Shown piece by piece: positions 60,261-64,000 of a stretch of DNA of 64,000 nucleotides. The notes under the pieces are model-generated. The model had not been told where the DNA came from, did not search any database, and saw only the letters and a list, made by a program, of their open reading frames with translations. Within the stretch, counting starts at the first letter, position 1. Each line of letters starts with the position of its first letter. The stretch spans positions 1-64,000 of the forward strand of contig NZ_JACKTL010000038.1 of NCBI RefSeq assembly GCF_025822245.1, read 5' to 3'. Both the position numbers and the translations under genes were made by a program. The stretch comes from Mycolicibacterium hodleri (lineage in GTDB: Bacteria > Actinomycetota > Actinomycetes > Mycobacteriales > Mycobacteriaceae).

Positions 60261-60965
60261 ATGAAGGCAGTGCTGAGGGCCGTCCTGTTCGACATGGACG
60301 GCACCCTCGTCGACTCCGAGAAGCTGTGGGACGTCTCGTTGCAGGCGCTCTACGGACGTCTCGGCGGCGTGCTGACCCCCGAGGTGCGGGACACGACGGT
60401 GGGCAGCTCGTCGGAGGGTCTCATGCGCATCGTCTACTCCGACCTCGGCCTGGACCACGATCCGGTCGCCATGGAGGATTCGGCCGACTGGTTGCACGAC
60501 TACACCGGCGAGCTCTTCGAGCAGGGTTTGACGTGGATGCCAGGGGCTCGGGAGCTGTTGGACGCGTTGACCGACGCCGGGGTTCCCATGGCGTTGGTCA
60601 CCAACACGCGCCGTGCGCTCACCGAGCGCGCGCTGAAGAGCATTGGCAGCCATTACTTTTCGGCGTCGGTGTGTGGCGACGAGGTTGAGCACGCCAAGCC
60701 CGCACCGGACCCGTACCTGCGGGCCGCGCACCTGCTCGGCGTCGACCCGGCGGAGTGCTTGGCCATCGAGGACTCGGTGACGGGGGCGTCGGCCGCCGAG
60801 GCGGCCGGGTGCCCGGTGCTGGTCGTGCCCAACGACGTCGAGGTGCCCGAGGGGCCCCGGCGCCGGCACGTGGCCTCGTTGGCCGAGGTCGACGTGGCCG
60901 CGCTGCGCGCGATTCACGCCCAGCTGAGCGTTGCTGACGGGGTGGGATCGCAACCGGAGCACTGA
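60261..60965 (+). CDS. HAD-superfamily phosphatase (beta-phosphoglucomutase-like)
   Basis: A 234-residue HAD hydrolase with catalytic Asp11 and Asp13 in FDMDGT, a helical cap, motif II VTNTRRA, the Lys of motif III (HAKPAPDPY) and motif IV IEDSVTG. Substrate unknown. It begins 2 bp after metH and is probably in the same transcript. In M. tuberculosis, as I recall it, PPE37 occupies the space between metH and hisE. Confidence 0.92.
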   Translation: MKAVLRAVLFDMDGTLVDSEKLWDVSLQALYGRLGGVLTPEVRDTTVGSSSEGLMRIVYSDLGLDHDPVAMEDSADWLHDYTGELFEQGLTWMPGARELLDALTDAGVPMALVTNTRRALTERALKSIGSHYFSASVCGDEVEHAKPAPDPYLRAAHLLGVDPAECLAIEDSVTGASAAEAAGCPVLVVPNDVEVPEGPRRRHVASLAEVDVAALRAIHAQLSVADGVGSQPEH

Positions 60966-61104
60966 TTTCGGCTCCCGCCGGGGTTCGCTAGCGGCAGACG
61001 TGGTCAAGATCGGCGAATTGCCAAGTGGCATACGGCCATTTCGATCGCCACGGTGTCCTATCGTTGTGTGACAGACACCACGCAGTGTTGCGAAAGGACA
61101 CGTC

Positions 61105-62586
61105 ATGGCCGGTCAGGGTCCACCCGTCGACGACTCGACGTCGGTGATAAGCGACGACGACTTCTCCTCTGGCGGCACCGCCGTCCGGATCGCGGGTGTC
61201 GCCGCACTCGGCGGCCTGCTGTTCGGCTACGACAGCGCCGTCATCAACGGCGCGGTCAAGTCGATCGAGGAGCAGTTCGGGATCGGTTCGATCGAATTGG
61301 GGTTCGCCGTGGCGTCGGCGCTCCTCGGCGCCGCGGTCGGCGCGATGACGGCGGGCCGCATCGCGGACAAGATCGGCCGCATCTCGGTGATGAAGATCGC
61401 CGCGGTGCTGTTCTTCATCAGTGCCATCGGAACGGCGTTCGCGCCCGAGGTCGTCACCCTGGTGGTCTTCCGCGTCATCGGCGGCATCGGCGTCGGCGTC
61501 GCCTCGGTGATCGCGCCCGCCTACATCGCCGAGACCTCGCCGCCCCGGATCCGCGGCAGGTTGGGCTCCCTGCAGCAGTTGGCCATCGTGTTGGGCATCT
61601 TCCTGTCCTTCGCAATCAACACCCTGCTGCAGACGATCGCGGGCGGTGCCAGCAAGGACCTGTGGTTCGGCCTCGAAGCGTGGCGGTGGATGTTCCTGGT
61701 GATGATGGTGCCCGCCGTGGTGTACGGCGTGCTGTCCTTCACCATTCCGGAGTCGCCGCGTTACCTGGTGGCCAGCCACAAGATCCCGGAAGCCCGCAGG
61801 GTGTTGAACCTGCTGCTCGGAGAGAAGAACCTCGAGATCACCATCGATCGCATCAAGGAGACTCTCGAGCGCGAGGACAAGCCGTCCTGGCGCGACATGC
61901 GCAAGCCGGGTGGCAGCTTCCTCAGCTTCTACGGCATCGTCTGGGTCGGTCTCGGACTGTCGGTCTTCCAGCAGTTCGTCGGCATCAACGTGATCTTCTA
62001 CTACTCGAACGTGCTGTGGCAGGCGGTCGGCTTCAGCGAGAGCGACGCGGCCTGGTCCACCGTGATCACCTCGGTGGTCAACGTGGCGACGACGCTCATC
62101 GCCATCGCACTGATCGACAAGATCGGCCGTAAACCGCTGCTGCTCATCGGTTCTACCGGAATGGCCGTCACCCTGTTGACCATGTCGGTCATCTTCGCCA
62201 ATTCCACCATCGGAGCCGACGGCATCCCGAGCCTGCCCGAGGGAACCGACACCATCGCGCTCATCGCGGCGAACCTGTTCGTGGTGGCGTTCGGCATGTC
62301 GTGGGGCCCGGTGGTCTGGGTGCTGCTCGGTGAGATGTTCCCCAACCGCATCCGCGCTGCCGCCCTGGGCTTGGCCGCGGCCGGTCAGTGGGTGGCCAAC
62401 TGGCTGATCACGGTGTCGTTCCCCGAACTGCGGAGTCACCTGGGCCTGGCGTACGGCTTCTACGGCCTGTGCGCGGTGCTGTCCGGGCTGTTCGTGTGGA
62501 AGTGGGTCATGGAGACGAAGGGCGTCTCGCTCGAGGACATGCACGGCGCGATCGTCGCGGGAAACAAGCCCGCGGCCAACGCCTGA
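61105..62586 (+). CDS. Sugar porter, major facilitator superfamily
   Basis: A 493-residue sugar transporter with twelve membrane segments. Sugar porter signatures are present: LFGYDSAVING, GRIADKIGR, PPRIRGRLGSLQQLAIVLGI, PESPRYL, QQFVGINVIFYYS and, near the end, VMETKGVSLEDM. It is related to proton-sugar symporters such as XylE/GlcP; the sugar is not determined. GAAAGGACA precedes ATG 61105. A strong hairpin follows the stop. Confidence 0.94.
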   Translation: MAGQGPPVDDSTSVISDDDFSSGGTAVRIAGVAALGGLLFGYDSAVINGAVKSIEEQFGIGSIELGFAVASALLGAAVGAMTAGRIADKIGRISVMKIAAVLFFISAIGTAFAPEVVTLVVFRVIGGIGVGVASVIAPAYIAETSPPRIRGRLGSLQQLAIVLGIFLSFAINTLLQTIAGGASKDLWFGLEAWRWMFLVMMVPAVVYGVLSFTIPESPRYLVASHKIPEARRVLNLLLGEKNLEITIDRIKETLEREDKPSWRDMRKPGGSFLSFYGIVWVGLGLSVFQQFVGINVIFYYSNVLWQAVGFSESDAAWSTVITSVVNVATTLIAIALIDKIGRKPLLLIGSTGMAVTLLTMSVIFANSTIGADGIPSLPEGTDTIALIAANLFVVAFGMSWGPVVWVLLGEMFPNRIRAAALGLAAAGQWVANWLITVSFPELRSHLGLAYGFYGLCAVLSGLFVWKWVMETKGVSLEDMHGAIVAGNKPAANA

Positions 62587-62589
62587 GAC

Positions 62590-62613
62590 GTCGCGGCGGG
62601 AAACCGCCGTGAC
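62590..62613 (+). terminator. Hairpin terminator after the sugar porter
   Basis: A 10-bp stem (62590-62599 with 62604-62613, one G-T wobble) closed by a GAAA tetraloop, beginning 4 bp after the stop and ending 15 bp before the hisE GTG. No T-tract follows, as usual in mycobacteria. Confidence 0.75.
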
Positions 62614-62628
62614 TTCACGGCAGGCGGC

Positions 62629-62910
62629 GTGGAACAATCGCCTGCCGTGAAGACCTTCGACGCGCTGTTCGCCGAACTGAGCGAGCGCGCGCGCACCCGA
62701 CCGGAAGACAGTGGCACCGTCAGGGCATTGGACGGTGGCGTGCACGCGCTTGGCAAGAAGGTCCTCGAAGAGGCCGGCGAGGTGTGGATCGCCGCCGAGC
62801 ACGAGGGCGACGACGCGCTCGCCGGAGAGATCAGCCAGCTCCTCTACTGGACGCAGGTCCTGATGATCTCGCGCGGTCTCACCCTCGACGACGTCTACGC
62901 CAAGCTGTGA
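62629..62910 (+). CDS. hisE: Phosphoribosyl-ATP pyrophosphatase HisE
   Basis: Second enzyme of histidine synthesis, hydrolysing phosphoribosyl-ATP to phosphoribosyl-AMP. The 93-residue product is all-helical with the metal-binding [18 protein letters not shown] and [13 protein letters not shown] segments. GTG 62629 gives the same 93-residue length I recall for M. tuberculosis; GTG 62647 is an internal alternative. It precedes hisG, as in mycobacteria. Confidence 0.95.
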   Translation: MEQSPAVKTFDALFAELSERARTRPEDSGTVRALDGGVHALGKKVLEEAGEVWIAAEHEGDDALAGEISQLLYWTQVLMISRGLTLDDVYAKL

Positions 62911-62933
62911 ACGATTCTCCCGGGAACGGCACC

Positions 62934-63785
62934 ATGCTCCGCGTCGCCGTGCCCAACAAGGGTGCGCTCAGCGAATCGGCCGCCGAGATCCTCTCCGAGG
63001 CCGGCTATCGGCGTCGTCGCGACCCCAAGGACCTGACCGTCGTCGACCCGGCGAACAACGTCGAGTTCTTCTTCCTGCGGCCCAAGGACATCGCGATCTA
63101 CGTCGGATCCGGCGAGCTGGACTTCGGCATCACCGGACGCGACCTCGCGCAGGAATCGGATGCTCCCGTCCAGGAGCGGTTGGCGCTCGGGTTCGGCTCG
63201 TCGAGCTTCCGCTACGCCGCACCGGCGGGCCCGGCGTGGACCGTCGACGGCCTGGCGGGCAAGCGGATCGCCACTGCCTACCCCAATCTGGTCCGAAAGG
63301 ATCTGGCCGCCAAGGGCATCGAGGCCACCGTCATCCGCCTCGACGGGGCGGTCGAGATCTCGGTGCAGCTCGGCCTCGCCGACGTCATCGCCGACATCGT
63401 GGGCACCGGTCGCACCCTGGGTCTGCACGGACTGGTGGCCTTTGGTGAACCGCTGTGCGACTCGGAGGCCATCCTGATCGAACGCGCCGACCCGGATCCG
63501 GCGACGGCGCGGGCACGCGACCAGCTCGCGGGCCGCGTGCAGGGCGTGGTGTTCGGGCAGCAGTATCTGATGCTCGACTACGACTGTCCGCGTTCGGTTT
63601 TGGATCGGGCGACGGCGGTCACCCCGGGGCTGGAGTCGCCCACCATCGCGCCGCTCGCCGATCCGGCCTGGGTCGCGGTGCGGGCGCTGGTGCCGCGCCG
63701 GACCGTCAACGCCATCATGGACGAGTTGGCGGCCATCGGCGCCAAGGCGATCCTGGCCTCCGACATCAGGTTCTGCCGCTTCTGA
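62934..63785 (+). CDS. hisG: ATP phosphoribosyltransferase HisG (long form)
   Basis: First committed and feedback-inhibited enzyme of histidine synthesis. The 283-residue product is the long form with its own C-terminal ACT-like regulatory domain ([21 protein letters not shown] onward). [25 protein letters not shown] and the PRPP loop region ([13 protein letters not shown]) are clear. ATG 62934 matches the family; GTG 62907, overlapping the hisE stop, is a possible upstream start. Confidence 0.96.
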   Translation: MLRVAVPNKGALSESAAEILSEAGYRRRRDPKDLTVVDPANNVEFFFLRPKDIAIYVGSGELDFGITGRDLAQESDAPVQERLALGFGSSSFRYAAPAGPAWTVDGLAGKRIATAYPNLVRKDLAAKGIEATVIRLDGAVEISVQLGLADVIADIVGTGRTLGLHGLVAFGEPLCDSEAILIERADPDPATARARDQLAGRVQGVVFGQQYLMLDYDCPRSVLDRATAVTPGLESPTIAPLADPAWVAVRALVPRRTVNAIMDELAAIGAKAILASDIRFCRF

Positions 63786-63809
63786 GCATTCAGTGTTAGC
63801 TTTCCAGCC

Positions 63810-64000
63810 ATGACGCAAGTCCTGGTGATCGTCTTGGCTCTCCTCATCGGCGTCGTGGCGGGGCTTCGCGCGCTGACGCCGCCCGCGATCGTCGCCTGGG
63901 GCGCGCTGCTGGGCTGGCTGCCCGTCGACGGCACCTGGGCGCAGTGGGTCGGTCATCCCGTCACCGTCGGCGTGCTGACCGTGCTGCTGGTGGTGGAGCT
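63810..64000 (+). CDS. Membrane protein (Rv2120c type), 3' end outside window
   Basis: The start of an integral membrane protein: MTQVLVIVLALLIGVVAGLR is a membrane segment, followed by LTPPAIVAWGALLGWLPVDG and another hydrophobic stretch up to the window edge. It starts 24 bp after hisG, where M. tuberculosis carries Rv2120c. Only 63 residues are visible and the frame is open at the edge. Function unknown. Confidence 0.75.
   Translation, partial: MTQVLVIVLALLIGVVAGLRALTPPAIVAWGALLGWLPVDGTWAQWVGHPVTVGVLTVLLVVE

Noticed and set aside
61052..61079. GGTGTC/GACACC inverted repeat before the sugar porter as an operator
   Set aside because: Six-base arms with a 16-base spacer are too weak to claim without conservation data.

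Overview
The window is high-GC actinobacterial DNA, most consistent with a fast-growing mycobacterium (Mycolicibacterium-like). The evidence is gene content and order: a dcw cluster running pbpB-murE-murF-mraY-ftsW-murG-murC-ftsQ-ftsZ-pgeF-yggS-sepF-yggT-wag31, mycothiol ligase mshC beside cysQ, an lppL-type lipoprotein beside pyrD, uppP, and metH followed by hisE/hisG. The order matches what I remember of the M. tuberculosis Rv2164c to Rv2120c segment and the equivalent M. smegmatis region. No transposase, integrase, phage gene or CRISPR array was seen.

Layout: (1) 1-17.6 kb, peptidoglycan precursor synthesis and septation/elongation genes, mostly joined by 4-bp stop/start overlaps. murD, which normally lies between mraY and ftsW, is absent; in its place are 136 bp carrying three tandem 9-bp repeats that resemble an MtrA response-regulator box. 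A similar two-unit box precedes sepF. (2) 17.6-21.1 kb, a phosphoribosyltransferase, an SRPBCC-epimerase fusion, a glutamine amidotransferase-like protein and an M24 peptidase-like protein. (3) 21.1-27.0 kb, a CitA/DcuS-type two-component system divergent from a tripartite tricarboxylate transporter operon (tctC-tctB-tctA) ending in a universal stress protein; a palindrome of the Crp/Fnr type lies between them. (4) 27.0-31.2 kb, about 800 bp without a convincing gene, partly AT-richer, then an 844-residue secreted protein built largely on an 11-residue repeat with a Lys/Ala/Glu tail, a strong terminator hairpin and a DUF1206 membrane protein.

(5) 31.2-40.0 kb, a compact nitrate assimilation locus: nirBD with a small unknown protein, divergent from a NarK transporter and a 1331-residue nitrate reductase fused to a CysJ-like diflavin reductase. 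A GlnR-like box sits between the two arms. Together these genes would import nitrate and reduce it to ammonium. (6) 40.0-55.3 kb, conserved mycobacterial housekeeping genes: esterase, tRNA-Leu(GAG), M20 peptidase, PEBP protein, pyrD, lppL, uppP, phosphatase, DUF3090, SCO1664-family protein, cysQ, mshC, SDR, DUF1254 lipoprotein and a DesA-type desaturase. (7) 55.3-64.0 kb, a PAC2 protein divergent from cobalamin-dependent metH, whose ribosome binding site lies in a perfect hairpin, then a HAD phosphatase, a sugar porter, hisE, hisG and the start of a membrane protein cut by the window edge.

Coding density is very high and several convergent gene pairs overlap at their stop codons. Comparisons with named mycobacterial genes are from memory, not from a search.
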